Source of the DNA: an uncultured Flavobacterium sp.
GTDB lineage: Bacteria; Bacteroidota; Bacteroidia; Flavobacteriales; Flavobacteriaceae
Length of the DNA stretch: 64,000 nucleotides
Direction: 5' to 3'
Assembly: GCF_946478785.1 (NCBI RefSeq)
Contig: NZ_CAMLDD010000025.1
Span: 22,433-86,432 of the forward strand
Under the pieces are notes generated by a model. It worked only from the letters and a program-made list of their open reading frames with translations, did not search any database and had not been told where the DNA came from. This document shows positions 15,029-24,215 of the stretch, one piece after another; position 1 is the stretch's first letter; each line of letters begins with the position of its first letter. A program made the translations under genes and the position numbers.

Positions 15029-15961
15029 ATGATAAAAATTCCAAAAATTGACTTTCCGCAATTAAAATCCAAACTACAGATAAAATCTCCGTGGGACAGG
15101 ATCATTATTATGGTATTAAGTCTTTTAATTACTATTCCGGTTTTTATCATACTACATCAAAACCTTATCGATTTAGAATGGTCATTTAATTTAGACCGAA
15201 TCTTTATTTTTCTGCTTGTTTTTGCTGCCATTTTCTTTTTTTTGATGTTGCTGCGTACTATTATCTTAATTTGTATAGCACTATATTTATTGGTTTTATT
15301 CTACGGAACTGTTATTGGAGATTATGGCTTTACCGAAATATCAGAAGATTATAATTCCATGATTTATACCATGTCAGATAATCCTTTTCCGCAAGATATC
15401 ATTGTGGCAAAACTGCTGCCTTTTCCAAATAAATCAAAAATTATAAATGCCATTGAATATCAGGATCCAAAAGTGCGAAATTTTGCCATTATGGCCACTA
15501 CAAAGCATTTTAAGAATATAAAAGGATATTCTGATTACAGAACAATAATTCAATGCTTTGCTGTTTTTAAGGAAATCAATGATCGATGGAATTATGTTAA
15601 TGATCCAAAAGAAGGCGATTATATTGCGACTGCAAGTGAATCATTACAATATTTTTCTGGTGATTGTGATGACCATTCTATTTTAATGGCTGCTGCTATC
15701 CGTTCTATTGGAGGAACACCAAGATTAATCCATACGAAAGGACATATTTACCCTGAAATACTTATAGGTTCCATGATTGATCTGGAAAAAGTCAATTATT
15801 TGATTAAAAATGTACTTTTTGTGAAAGAAAGTAAAGGAAAAATAATTCATTATCATATTGATGAGCGCGGTCAGGTCTGGATGAATTTAGATTATACTGC
15901 CCAATATCCGGGTGGTCCTTTTTTATATGAAGAGATTTTAGGAGCTTTGACTTTAAAATAA
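15029..15961 (+). CDS. Membrane-anchored transglutaminase-like protein
   Basis: A 310-residue protein with two or three N-terminal membrane helices (about residues 28-50 and 60-100). The soluble domain carries the transglutaminase-like Cys-His-Asp arrangement: SGDCDDHSILMAAAIRSIGG (Cys), IHTKGHIYPEIL (His), and a downstream Asp in MNLDYTAQYPGG. These proteins may act as proteases, peptidases or cross-linking enzymes at the membrane. The domain is complete. It probably forms an operon with the preceding binding-protein gene, and a strong terminator follows at 15992-16015. Confidence 0.82.
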   Translation: MIKIPKIDFPQLKSKLQIKSPWDRIIIMVLSLLITIPVFIILHQNLIDLEWSFNLDRIFIFLLVFAAIFFFLMLLRTIILICIALYLLVLFYGTVIGDYGFTEISEDYNSMIYTMSDNPFPQDIIVAKLLPFPNKSKIINAIEYQDPKVRNFAIMATTKHFKNIKGYSDYRTIIQCFAVFKEINDRWNYVNDPKEGDYIATASESLQYFSGDCDDHSILMAAAIRSIGGTPRLIHTKGHIYPEILIGSMIDLEKVNYLIKNVLFVKESKGKIIHYHIDERGQVWMNLDYTAQYPGGPFLYEEILGALTLK

Positions 15962-15991
15962 AAAAATATACATTGCTCAAAATAAAAAAGC

Positions 15992-16015
15992 CTGTTGGAA
16001 TTTGAATTCCAACAG
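15992..16015. terminator. Bidirectional intrinsic terminator
   Basis: CTGTTGGAATT (15992-16002) and AATTCCAACAG (16005-16015) pair perfectly, with AAAAAG before and CTTTTTT after. It ends both the transglutaminase-like gene (plus) and the his operon (minus). Confidence 0.9.
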
Positions 16016-16038
16016 ACTTTTTTACATTTTTCTTTAAA

Positions 16039-16635
16039 CTACTTCTGACGTTTCTTTAAAATATCAACCACATCATTGAGCTGAAAACCTTTTGCCTGCA
16101 ATAAAATCAGATAGTGAAAAAGCAAGTCGGCACTTTCACTTAGGAACAAATCATCGTTATTATCTTTTGCTTCGATAACCACTTCTACGGCTTCCTCACC
16201 TACTTTTTGTGCAATTTTATTGATTCCTTTAGCAAATAAAGAAGCCACATAACTTTGCTCAGAATCAGCATTTTCTCTTCTTGTTGCAATTGTTGCTTCC
16301 AAATGAGATAGAAATCCGTAGCTTTCTTTATTTTCTTCCTGCCAGCATGTATCTGCTCCCGTGTGGCAAGTTGGCCCCACTGGCCTAGCCTGAATTAAAA
16401 GCGTATCACCATCGCAATCATTTTTAATGTCTACCAAATTCAAAAAGTTACCACTCTCCTCGCCTTTTGTCCAAAGCCTTTGTTTTGAACGGCTAAAAAA
16501 GGTAACTTTTTGTGTTTCTATTGTTTTTTGAAGCGATTCTTCGTTCATGTAGCCCATCATCAGGACATTTTTAGTTTCCGAATCCTGAATAATGGCCGGA
16601 ATCAATCCGTGTGCACTTTTTATATCTATGTTCAT
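16039..16635 (-). CDS. hisIE: Phosphoribosyl-AMP cyclohydrolase / phosphoribosyl-ATP pyrophosphatase
   Basis: A 198-residue bifunctional enzyme for steps 2 and 3 of histidine synthesis. HisI occupies about residues 1-105, with the metal/active-site block NDCDGDTLLIQARPVGPTCH and the second zinc Cys in GADTCW. HisE occupies about 110-198, with a MazG-like helix pair (KVGEEAVEVVIEAKDNNDD) that binds Mg2+ and pyrophosphate. It is the last gene of the his operon, 98 bp after hisF across a low-complexity tract. Confidence 0.97.
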   Translation of the reverse strand: MNIDIKSAHGLIPAIIQDSETKNVLMMGYMNEESLQKTIETQKVTFFSRSKQRLWTKGEESGNFLNLVDIKNDCDGDTLLIQARPVGPTCHTGADTCWQEENKESYGFLSHLEATIATRRENADSEQSYVASLFAKGINKIAQKVGEEAVEVVIEAKDNNDDLFLSESADLLFHYLILLQAKGFQLNDVVDILKKRQK

Positions 16636-16699
16636 ATGTTTTATTTAATGATTGAAAAATTTAAAGATTTAAAAAATATCTACTAGATTTTCTTTCCTC

Positions 16700-16740
16700 T
16701 TTATTCTATTTTCTATATTCTATTTTCTATTTTCTATATC
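16700..16740. repeat. Low-complexity TCTATTTTCTATAT tract
   Basis: Several near-perfect tandem units of ctattttctata fill the hisF-hisIE gap and run into the hisF stop codon. It is a simple repeat and could vary in length between strains. Confidence 0.7.
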
Positions 16741-17489
16741 CGAACTTCTATATTATTTTTTTTAAGTTCTTGTTTTAAGGCTTTAATTTCGATTTCTTTA
16801 AAATGAAAAACACTCGCTGCCAAAGCCGCATCCGCTTTTCCAAGTTTAAAAGAATCCACAAAATGCTGTATATTTCCAGCACCACCCGAAGCAATTATCG
16901 GAATATTAATCAATTCTGATAATTTAGCCAAAGCTTCGTTTGCAAAGCCATTTTTGGTTCCGTCATTATCCATCGAAGTGAATAATATTTCACCTGCTCC
17001 GCGTTCTGCCACTTCCATCGCCCAATCAAATAGATTGAGTTCTGTTGGTACTTTTCCACCCACTAAATGAACAATCCATTGTCCGTCGATTTGTTTGGCA
17101 TCAATAGCCACTACAACGCACTGGCTTCCAAATTTCTGAGCCAGATCATTAATCAGTTGTGGATTTTTCACTGCTGATGAATTAATCGAAACTTTATCGG
17201 CTCCATTATTCAGCAGAATTTCAACATCTTCTACAGACGAGATTCCACCGCCAACCGTAAACGGAATATTGATTTTCTCCGCCACACTTCGCACCATGTT
17301 TACCAGGGTTTTTCTACGTTCTTCCGTAGCCGAAATATCCAGAAAGACCAATTCATCCGCACCTTCTGCAGAGTAAATTTCTGCCAGCTCCACCGGATCT
17401 CCGGCATCACGCAAATCTACGAAATTAACGCCTTTTACGGTTCTTCCGTTTTTTATATCTAAACAAGGAATGATTCTTTTTGCAAGCAT
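16734..17489 (-). CDS. hisF: Imidazole glycerol phosphate synthase, cyclase subunit
   Basis: A 251-residue TIM-barrel enzyme beginning [20 protein letters not shown]. Asp11 (CLDI) and the barrel-2 aspartate in [10 protein letters not shown] are the catalytic acid/base pair. The phosphate-binding loops VGGGIS and IASGGAGN are intact. It uses ammonia from HisH to make IGP and AICAR. The start at 17489 is used; the in-frame extension to 17537 ([16 protein letters not shown]) is translated dispersed-repeat DNA, not HisF. Confidence 0.97.
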   Translation of the reverse strand: MLAKRIIPCLDIKNGRTVKGVNFVDLRDAGDPVELAEIYSAEGADELVFLDISATEERRKTLVNMVRSVAEKINIPFTVGGGISSVEDVEILLNNGADKVSINSSAVKNPQLINDLAQKFGSQCVVVAIDAKQIDGQWIVHLVGGKVPTELNLFDWAMEVAERGAGEILFTSMDNDGTKNGFANEALAKLSELINIPIIASGGAGNIQHFVDSFKLGKADAALAASVFHFKEIEIKALKQELKKNNIEVRI

Positions 17490-17497
17490 TTTTTTAG

Positions 17498-17590
17498 TTG
17501 TTTCACAGAGATTCACGAAGATTTCACAGAGATTCACAAAGATTTTTTAGCGAATCTTTGTGTTTTGCTTTGTGCAACTTTGCGAAATAA
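17498..17590. repeat. TTTCACAGAGATTCAC repeat, hisA-hisF junction
   Basis: The 16-mer tttcacagagattcac occurs at 17501-17516 and again at 17522-17537. It is followed by a hairpin, CACAAAGATT (17535-17544) with AATCTTTGTG (17553-17562). The same 16-mer is found at 29468-29483, so this is a dispersed family. Confidence 0.8.
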
Positions 17591-17591
17591 T

Positions 17592-18317
17592 CTATTTATT
17601 TAAAATATAATTCTCTAACTGTTTCAAAGTAATTCTGCCTTCGTAGATTGCTTTTCCAATTATCGTCCCTTCACATCCCAATTCAGCTAATTTTGGTAGT
17701 TCGTCAAAAGTTGAAATTCCACCGGAAGCAATTAATTTTATTCCTTCAGCTTCTGCTAAAATTTTAGCATAAAGATCAAAACTAGGCCCTTCCAGCATTC
17801 CGTCTTTGGCAATATCAGTGCAAATAACGTATTGGATTCCTTTGGTTTGATAATCCTGAATAAACGGAATCAAATCTTCATCTGAATCTTCCAGCCAGCC
17901 AGAAACAGCGATTTTTTCGTCTTTTGCATCAGCTCCTAAAATGATTTTTTCCGAACCATATTCTGAAATCCATTTTTGGAAAATTTCTCTGTTTTTTACA
18001 GCAATACTTCCACCTGTAATTTGATTGGCACCGCTTTCAAAAGCAATTTTTAAATCGGCATCCGATTTTAAACCGCCTCCAAAATCAACTTTCAATTTGG
18101 TTTGTGAAGCAATCTGCTCCAAAATTTTATAATTGACAATTTTGCTTGATTTTGCTCCGTCCAAATCTACTAAATGCAAATATTCGATTCCGTGTGCTTC
18201 GAATGATTTTGCTACTTCAAGCGGATTTTCGTTGTAGATTATTTTGGTATCATAATCGCCTTTTGACAAGCGAACACATTTTCCGTCAATGATATCTATG
18301 GCTGGTATTATTCTCAT
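17592..18317 (-). CDS. hisA: ProFAR isomerase
   Basis: A 241-residue (beta/alpha)8 enzyme, 1-(5-phosphoribosyl)-5-[(5-phosphoribosylamino)methylideneamino]imidazole-4-carboxamide isomerase. The start [20 protein letters not shown] holds catalytic Asp8 (AIDI). The second catalytic Asp is in [15 protein letters not shown]. Phosphate-binding glycines are in DFGGGLKS and IASGGIS. The KGDYDT segment separates it from HisF. It acts upstream of HisHF in the same operon. Confidence 0.97.
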   Translation of the reverse strand: MRIIPAIDIIDGKCVRLSKGDYDTKIIYNENPLEVAKSFEAHGIEYLHLVDLDGAKSSKIVNYKILEQIASQTKLKVDFGGGLKSDADLKIAFESGANQITGGSIAVKNREIFQKWISEYGSEKIILGADAKDEKIAVSGWLEDSDEDLIPFIQDYQTKGIQYVICTDIAKDGMLEGPSFDLYAKILAEAEGIKLIASGGISTFDELPKLAELGCEGTIIGKAIYEGRITLKQLENYILNK

Positions 18318-18394
18318 TATTGTTATTTTAGATTTCTGATTTTAGATTTTAGATTCTAAAAATTGAAATTGATTTTTGATATTGTTATTGCAAT

Positions 18395-18988
18395 TTAAAT
18401 ATTGGAATTTAACTTCAAAAAGTTCTCCAATATTTTCTCTCCAACAGCACCACTTTTTTCCGGGTGAAACTGGGTTCCGTAAAAATTATCTTTTTGCAAA
18501 GCCGATGCGTATTCTAATTCGTAATTCGTTGTAGCAATGGCTTCAGCGCAATTTGGTGCGTAAAAACTATGCACTAAATACATAAATTCGTTCTCCGGAA
18601 TTCCCTTAAACAAATCCGATTTTAAATCATAAATCTGATTCCAACCCATTTGTGGCACTTTTACTTTTGAAGTAAATTTAATCACATCCACATCAAAAAT
18701 ACCCAAACCTTTGGTATTCCCTTCTTCAGACGAATTGCACATCAATTGCATACCGAGGCAAATTCCGAAAACCGGCTGTTTCAAATTCGGAATCAAACTG
18801 TCCAAACCGCTTTCTTTCAGCTTTCGCATAGCATAACTCGCTTCTCCAACACCAGGAAAAATCACTTTGTCAGCAGCCTGAATTTCTGCAGGAATATTAC
18901 TCAAAACAGCTTTAAAACCAAGCCTTTCAATAGCAAACATAATGCTTTGAATATTTCCTGCTCCGTAATTTATAATTACTATTTTCAT
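18395..18988 (-). CDS. hisH: Imidazole glycerol phosphate synthase, glutaminase subunit
   Basis: A 197-residue class I glutamine amidotransferase. The nucleophile Cys lies in VFGICLGMQLM. The His-Glu pair is in YGTQFHPEKSGAVGE. The oxyanion-region segment FPGVGEASYAMRKL is conserved. It supplies ammonia to HisF, encoded two genes downstream. The preceding junction with hisB carries a perfect 16-bp inverted repeat. Confidence 0.97.
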   Translation of the reverse strand: MKIVIINYGAGNIQSIMFAIERLGFKAVLSNIPAEIQAADKVIFPGVGEASYAMRKLKESGLDSLIPNLKQPVFGICLGMQLMCNSSEEGNTKGLGIFDVDVIKFTSKVKVPQMGWNQIYDLKSDLFKGIPENEFMYLVHSFYAPNCAEAIATTNYELEYASALQKDNFYGTQFHPEKSGAVGEKILENFLKLNSNI

Positions 18989-19008
18989 TTATTTAGTTTT
19001 TGGTTGTC

Positions 19009-19047
19009 AGTTTTTGGTTGATAGCCATCAACTATCAACCAAAAACT
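19009..19047. repeat. 16-bp perfect inverted repeat, hisB-hisH junction
   Basis: AGTTTTTGGTTGATAG (19009-19024) is the exact complement of 19032-19047, with a 7-nt loop. A related sequence (ttgttagtttatagtttttg) occurs upstream of the VWA gene near 31567-31591. It could pause or attenuate transcription within the operon. Confidence 0.8.
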
Positions 19048-19054
19048 ATAAACT

Positions 19055-20191
19055 TTAAAGCATTCCTTTTGTACTTGGCAAAATCATTTTCTCCGTATCT
19101 CTTTTCACCGCCACTTTTATTGCTTTCGCGAAAGCTTTAAAAATCGCTTCAATTTTATGGTGCTCATTGATTCCTTCTGCTTTGATGTTGATGTTGGCTT
19201 TGGCACCATCAGAGAATGATTTAAAGAAATGATAAAACATTTCTGTTGGCATTTTACCTACCATTTCGCGTTTAAATTCGGTTTCCCAAACCAGCCAGTT
19301 TCTGCCTCCAAAGTCAATAGCAACCTGCGCTAAACAATCATCCATTGGCAAACAGAAACCATAACGCTCGATACCTAATTTATTCCCCAAAGCTTTTGCA
19401 AAAACTTCTCCCAAAGCAATCGCAGTATCTTCAATCGTGTGGTGTTCATCAACTTCTAAATCGCCTTTTACCAATATTTCCAAGTCCATTTGACCGTGAC
19501 GCGAAATCTGATCTAACATGTGATCGAAGAAAGCGATTCCCGTATCGATTTTGCTTTTTCCTGTTCCGTCTAAATTCACATTAATAAAAATATCCGTTTC
19601 GTGGGTTTTACGGGTAATTGATGCCGAACGTGCCTCTAATTTCAAAAATTCATAAATCGTTTTCCAGCTTGTTGTCTGAAGTATGATTGTTTCATCCAGT
19701 TCCTCACGTATTGATGAAATTTCGTTGCTTCCAACTCCGTCCGTAATATTCATAAAAATAGCTTTTGCACCTAAGTTTTTAGCCAATTCAACATCTGTTA
19801 AACGATCTCCTAAAACAAAGGAATTCGCCAAATCATATTCAGGGTTATTCAAATATTTCGTCAGCATTCCTGTTCTTGGTTTGCGAGTTGGCGCATTATC
19901 TGCAGGAAAAGATCTGTCGATAAAGACTTCATCAAAAAAAACTCCCTCATTTTCAAAGGCTTTCAATACAAAATTTTGCGTTGGCCAAAACGTATCTTCC
20001 GGAAAACTATCTGTTCCCAAACCATCCTGATTTGTCACCATCGCTAGTTCATAATCTAATTCACTGGCTATTTTTGCCAAATATTGAAAGGCTTTTGGAT
20101 AAAACTCCAGTTTATCCAGGCCATCCAATTGTAAATCTGCGGGTTCTAAAACAATCGTTCCGTCACGATCGATAAAAAGTACTTTTTTCAT
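19055..20191 (-). CDS. hisB: Histidinol-phosphatase / imidazoleglycerol-phosphate dehydratase
   Basis: A 378-residue bifunctional enzyme. The N-terminal HAD-type histidinol phosphatase (about 1-165) has the nucleophile motif [21 protein letters not shown], and the D-rich [12 protein letters not shown]. The C-terminal IGP dehydratase (about 185-378) has the two Mn-binding HHxxE motifs, [16 protein letters not shown] and [17 protein letters not shown]. This E. coli-like fusion is usual in Bacteroidota. It follows the small secreted-protein gene by 21 bp. Confidence 0.97.
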   Translation of the reverse strand: MKKVLFIDRDGTIVLEPADLQLDGLDKLEFYPKAFQYLAKIASELDYELAMVTNQDGLGTDSFPEDTFWPTQNFVLKAFENEGVFFDEVFIDRSFPADNAPTRKPRTGMLTKYLNNPEYDLANSFVLGDRLTDVELAKNLGAKAIFMNITDGVGSNEISSIREELDETIILQTTSWKTIYEFLKLEARSASITRKTHETDIFINVNLDGTGKSKIDTGIAFFDHMLDQISRHGQMDLEILVKGDLEVDEHHTIEDTAIALGEVFAKALGNKLGIERYGFCLPMDDCLAQVAIDFGGRNWLVWETEFKREMVGKMPTEMFYHFFKSFSDGAKANINIKAEGINEHHKIEAIFKAFAKAIKVAVKRDTEKMILPSTKGML

Positions 20192-20212
20192 TTTTCTAAC
20201 TAATAAAACTTA

Positions 20213-20644
20213 TTATTGGCATTCTGTATCTTCAGACATATTACTCATCTTTTGTTTAGCAGTATTCTCTGTTACTTCTTCACAATATATATTATTAACA
20301 AGTAAACCTGTTTCAAAAACTAATTGTACATAAGTGATTTTTCCTGCTTCAACTTCAACTTCAAATTTTTCAGCACCTTCTTTAGATTTTTTTCCTCCGA
20401 ATTGAACAGAGCATTTGTGTTTGCCAACGGGAACTTCATGTATAGAATATTTTTTATTATTCAGTTTACAAACAAATTTTTCATCAATAAACGTTTTAAA
20501 TGCTTGCGCTGATCCGGCAAAACCAGTTGAACGCAAGAAATAAATTTTACCCGTTTCTATATTTTCTTTGTCCTGAGCATTCGTTAAAGAAGTGAAACAT
20601 AATGCAATCAAAAGTGTCAACATCAATTTATATATTTTTACCAT
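20213..20644 (-). CDS. Small secreted protein (DUF2846-like) inside the his operon
   Basis: A 143-residue protein with an N-terminal signal peptide (MVKIYKLMLTLLIALCFTSL, cleaved near TNAQ). The body is a beta-rich domain with GKIYFLRSTGFAGSAQAFKTF, then VPVGKHKCSVQFGGKK, resembling DUF2846-type envelope proteins. The tail has two Cys. It has no obvious link to histidine synthesis but sits between hisC and hisB with gaps of 29 and 21 bp, so it must be co-transcribed. It may be a passenger gene. Confidence 0.65.
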   Translation of the reverse strand: MVKIYKLMLTLLIALCFTSLTNAQDKENIETGKIYFLRSTGFAGSAQAFKTFIDEKFVCKLNNKKYSIHEVPVGKHKCSVQFGGKKSKEGAEKFEVEVEAGKITYVQLVFETGLLVNNIYCEEVTENTAKQKMSNMSEDTECQ

Positions 20645-20673
20645 TCTTTAAAATATTAAATTTTTTAATAATT

Positions 20674-21723
20674 TTATTTAAACTCTTTTAATTCCTTAAT
20701 CAAAACAGCATTTTCCTCTGGAATTCCAATCGTAAAACGCAGACAATTTTCACATAAAGGCTGAGTCGTTCTGTTTCTGATTACGATTCCTTTTGCAATC
20801 AATTCATCATATCTTTTATTCGCATTATCAACTTTTACCAGTACAAAATTAGCTTCTGTTGGGTATACTTTTTCAACAAAATTAATATTTGCCAAAACTT
20901 TAAGCAATTCCTCCCTTTGTTCGATTATCGAAGCTATTTCATCTTTTATTTTATCAGAATCTTTCAAACGGGTAATGGCTCTTTGCTGAGTCAGTTCGTT
21001 TACATTGTACGGCGGTTTGATTTTATTCAAAACCGAAATTACCGCTTCAGAAGCATAACAGATTCCTAAACGGATTCCAGCCAAGCCATAAGCTTTTGAA
21101 AGCGTTTGCGTAATAACCAGATTTGGATATTCATCAATTTCTGTCAGCCAGCTTTCTTTATCCGAAAAATCAATGTAAGCTTCGTCAATTACAACCAAAC
21201 CCTTAAAATTTTGAAGCAATTTCACCACACTTTCATCTGAAAAGGAATTTCCTGTTGGATTGTTTGGCGAACATAAAAAGATGATTTTTGTATTCCCATC
21301 AACAACTTCTAAAATCTTCTCCACCTGTGGCTGAAAATCGGTTGAAAGTAAAACTTCCCTGTTTTCTACAGCATTAATGTTAGCTAAAACACTATACATT
21401 CCGTAGGTTGGCGGCAGTGAAATAATGTTGTCTGTTTTCGGTTCACAGAAAGCCCTGAAAAGTAAATCTAACACCTCATCACTTCCGTTTCCTAATAAAA
21501 CCTGACTTTGTTTTACATTATTATTTTTAGCCAAAATCGCTTTAACCGAATTCTGCTGTGGATCCGGATAACGGTTCACACCATTTTGAAACGGATTTTC
21601 ATTCGCATCCAAAAAAATCATTTCGGCTGTATCAAAATCTTCAAACTCATCACGGGCAGAAGAATATGGTTTTAAAATTTTTACGTTTTCACGTGTTATA
21701 GTGTTTATATCAAAAGTGCTCAT
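20674..21723 (-). CDS. hisC: Histidinol-phosphate aminotransferase
   Basis: A 349-residue PLP fold-type I aminotransferase. The PLP Lys is in TQTLSKAYGLAGIRLG. The substrate/phosphate-binding NxPxG segment is SPNNPTGNSF, and VVIDEAYIDF holds the Asp that contacts the pyridine nitrogen. The C-terminal RFTIG Arg binds the substrate. It converts imidazole acetol phosphate to histidinol phosphate. It is second in order after hisD, across a 134-bp junction with a palindromic repeat. Confidence 0.97.
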   Translation of the reverse strand: MSTFDINTITRENVKILKPYSSARDEFEDFDTAEMIFLDANENPFQNGVNRYPDPQQNSVKAILAKNNNVKQSQVLLGNGSDEVLDLLFRAFCEPKTDNIISLPPTYGMYSVLANINAVENREVLLSTDFQPQVEKILEVVDGNTKIIFLCSPNNPTGNSFSDESVVKLLQNFKGLVVIDEAYIDFSDKESWLTEIDEYPNLVITQTLSKAYGLAGIRLGICYASEAVISVLNKIKPPYNVNELTQQRAITRLKDSDKIKDEIASIIEQREELLKVLANINFVEKVYPTEANFVLVKVDNANKRYDELIAKGIVIRNRTTQPLCENCLRFTIGIPEENAVLIKELKEFK

Positions 21724-21738
21724 TATAGTCTTTTTGTT

Positions 21739-21849
21739 CCTGCAAGGTTTTTAAACCTTGTAGGTATGATTATTATTAAGGATTTCAAAAAAATCAAAAT
21801 TTTCTAAGTTTGACATGCTATACCTACAAGGTTTTGAAAACCTTGCAGG
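21739..21849. repeat. CCTGCAAGGTTTT palindromic repeat pair, hisD-hisC junction
   Basis: The left unit 21739-21766 and right unit 21821-21849 are near-perfect inverted copies. Each is itself palindromic; the right one has AAGGTTTTGAAAACCTT. The pair brackets about 54 bp of AT-rich DNA. It has the form of a REP/BIME-like element. Confidence 0.8.
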
Positions 21850-21857
21850 ATTACTAT

Positions 21858-23141
21858 CTATTTTAAAGATTGTAATCGTAATGTCACCGCATTTTTATGT
21901 GCCTGCAATCCTTCGGCTTCTGCCATAACTTCAATCGCTTTACCAATATTCTGAATTCCGGTTTCTGAGATTTTCTGAAATGTCATCGATTTCATAAAGC
22001 TATCCAGATTTACTCCACTGTAATTTTTGGCATATCCATTTGTTGGTAGCGTATGATTTGTTCCTGAAGCATAATCCCCAGCACTTTCAGGCGTGTAATT
22101 TCCAATAAAAACAGAACCTGCATTTACTATCCCGTTACAATAAAAATCATCATATTCTGAACAGATGATAAAGTGTTCCGGTCCGTATTCATTGATTAAG
22201 TCCAAAGCAATTTTGTCATTTTCTACAAAAATCAATTTCGAATTTGCAATTGCTTTTTTGGCTATTTCTTTTCTTGGCAATTCTTCAAGCTGAATTTGAA
22301 TTTCCTTTTCCACTGCTTCAATAATCCTTTTCGAGGTAGAAACTAAAATTACCTGACTATCTGTTCCATGTTCTGCCTGTGATAATAAATCTGAAGCTAC
22401 GAAGGCAGGAACAGCTGTGTCATCTGCCATAATCAATAATTCTGATGGTCCTGCAGGCATGTCAATGGCAACTCCAAACTGTGTTGCCAATTGTTTTGCT
22501 ACTGTTACAAATTGGTTTCCGGGTCCAAAAATTTTATATACTTTCGGAATTGATTTTGTTCCAAATGTCATTCCGGCAATCGCCTGAATTCCACCTACTT
22601 TTAAAATTTTGGTTACACCGCATAAATTCGCAGCATATAAAATCGCCGGATTTATTTTTCCGGATTTATCAGGAGGTGAACATAACACAATTTCTTTACT
22701 ACCTGCAATTTCCGCAGGAACAGCCAGCATCAAAACGGTAGAAAACAAGGGAGCTGTTCCGCCCGGAATGTACAAACCAATTTTTTGAATCGGTCTTTTT
22801 TCCTGCCAGCAGTTTACGCCTTCAATAGTTTCAACTGAAATTTTTTCTGTCTTTTGTGCTGTATGGAATTTATAAATATTGTTTTTAGCCAGCTGAATCG
22901 CTTCTTTCAGCTCCGTTGAAACAGAATTAATTGCTTCTTCAATTTCTGCTGTTGATACTTCGTAATTATCTAAAGTAATTCCGTCAAAGATTGAAGTGTA
23001 TTTTGCAACCGCTTTATCTCCTTTTTTCTGTACTTCCTTAAAAATTTCCTTTACCGTAACTTCGATGTCATCGATCGTTTTGGTTGGTCTTTTTAATATC
23101 TCTGACCAGGTGTTCGGTTTTGGGTTATTTATTTTATTCAT
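21858..23141 (-). CDS. hisD: Histidinol dehydrogenase
   Basis: A 427-residue zinc enzyme catalysing the last two oxidations to histidine. Signature segments are PGGTAPLFSTVLMLAVPAEI, GPGNQFVTVAKQLA, the zinc/substrate His in LLSQAEHGTDSQ and YGPEHFIICSEY, and the HTLPTNGYAKNYSGV loop. The length and domains are normal. It is the second gene of the operon; the gap from hisG contains a 17-bp inverted repeat. Confidence 0.97.
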   Translation of the reverse strand: MNKINNPKPNTWSEILKRPTKTIDDIEVTVKEIFKEVQKKGDKAVAKYTSIFDGITLDNYEVSTAEIEEAINSVSTELKEAIQLAKNNIYKFHTAQKTEKISVETIEGVNCWQEKRPIQKIGLYIPGGTAPLFSTVLMLAVPAEIAGSKEIVLCSPPDKSGKINPAILYAANLCGVTKILKVGGIQAIAGMTFGTKSIPKVYKIFGPGNQFVTVAKQLATQFGVAIDMPAGPSELLIMADDTAVPAFVASDLLSQAEHGTDSQVILVSTSKRIIEAVEKEIQIQLEELPRKEIAKKAIANSKLIFVENDKIALDLINEYGPEHFIICSEYDDFYCNGIVNAGSVFIGNYTPESAGDYASGTNHTLPTNGYAKNYSGVNLDSFMKSMTFQKISETGIQNIGKAIEVMAEAEGLQAHKNAVTLRLQSLK

Positions 23142-23169
23142 AATATTTTATATTAAATCCCAAATTTTT

Positions 23170-23287
23170 AAAATTCCAAATTCCAATTATTGTGTTGATT
23201 TACAACAAATAACACCATTCTTTCACTTTCACTTGTCAAAAATATTAAGTTAGCAAAGCTGTTGTCAATGTTGGAATTTGGAATTTT
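23170..23287. repeat. 17-bp inverted repeat, hisG-hisD junction
   Basis: AAAATTCCAAATTCCAA (23170-23186) pairs perfectly with 23271-23287, enclosing an 84-nt loop. The sequence belongs to a TTGGAATTT-type family. It lies within the his transcript. Confidence 0.75.
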
Positions 23288-23307
23288 ATAATTTTGAATT
23301 TTATTTC

Positions 23308-24165
23308 TTACAGTACCATTTTCTCAATTGGGCAAACCAAAATTCCTTCAGCTCCGGCTTCTTTCAACTGATCGATTACGTCCCAAAAAGTATCTTTATC
23401 GATTACTGAGTGTACGCTGCTCCAGCCTTCCTCAGCTAATGGCAAAACGGTTAAGCTTCGTAAAACAGGCAATATTCTGCCAATTTCATCAATCTTTTCG
23501 TTTGGCACGTTCATTAAAATATATTTTGAATTTCGTGCTCTTAATACCGACTGGATTCTAAATTTAAGTGTGTCAATATGTTTTTGAATTTCAGGAGAAA
23601 CCTTTGGAGAAACCGCTAAAACTGCTTCACTCTTCAGAATCACTTCAACTTCTTTCAAATTGTTTTTGAACAAAGTGCTTCCGCTTGAAACGATATCAAC
23701 AATAGCATCAGCAAGACCAATATTTGGCGCAATTTCTACTGATCCTGAAATCTGGTGAATATCAACTGTCAATCCGAATGAACCAAAATATTCGGTAACC
23801 GTATTGGGATAAGAAGTCGCCACTCGCAAACCTGCTAAATCCTGAATAGAATTGTACTCAAAAGTTTTAGGAACTGCAACAGAAACTTTGCATTTTGAGA
23901 ACCCTAGTTTTTGAATTACTTCAATATGCTTTCCTTTTTCTACTAATAAATTATCACCTACGATTGCTAAATCTACTACCCCATCAATTAAATACTGTGG
24001 AATATCTGAATTTCTCAAATATAAAACTTCTAACGGAAAATTAGAAGCCTCTGCTTTTAACTGATCGTTTCCGTTGTTGATTGAAATACCGCAGTCTTTT
24101 AGAATTTGAATGCTGTCTTCGTTTAAACGACCTGATTTTTGAATTGCAATTTTTAAAGTACTCAT
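23308..24165 (-). CDS. hisG: ATP phosphoribosyltransferase, long form
   Basis: A 285-residue enzyme for the first, committed step (ATP + PRPP). The start MSTLKIAIQKSGRLNEDSIQ and the PRPP-binding segment DAIVDIVSSGSTLFKNNL are typical. The C-terminal ACT-like regulatory domain (about 215-285, VPNEKIDEIGRILPVLRSLT onward) marks the long, histidine-feedback-inhibited form, so no HisZ is needed. It is the first structural gene, after the leader peptide and attenuator. Confidence 0.97.
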   Translation of the reverse strand: MSTLKIAIQKSGRLNEDSIQILKDCGISINNGNDQLKAEASNFPLEVLYLRNSDIPQYLIDGVVDLAIVGDNLLVEKGKHIEVIQKLGFSKCKVSVAVPKTFEYNSIQDLAGLRVATSYPNTVTEYFGSFGLTVDIHQISGSVEIAPNIGLADAIVDIVSSGSTLFKNNLKEVEVILKSEAVLAVSPKVSPEIQKHIDTLKFRIQSVLRARNSKYILMNVPNEKIDEIGRILPVLRSLTVLPLAEEGWSSVHSVIDKDTFWDVIDQLKEAGAEGILVCPIEKMVL

Positions 24166-24215
24166 TTTTCTTTTTTTGTTTAATTAATAGTTTGAGTACA
24201 AAGAATAGGTAACAA

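Noticed and set aside
16700..16740. Tandem units as a possible CRISPR-like array
   Set aside because: Units are contiguous without unique spacers and no cas gene is present; it is a simple sequence repeat.
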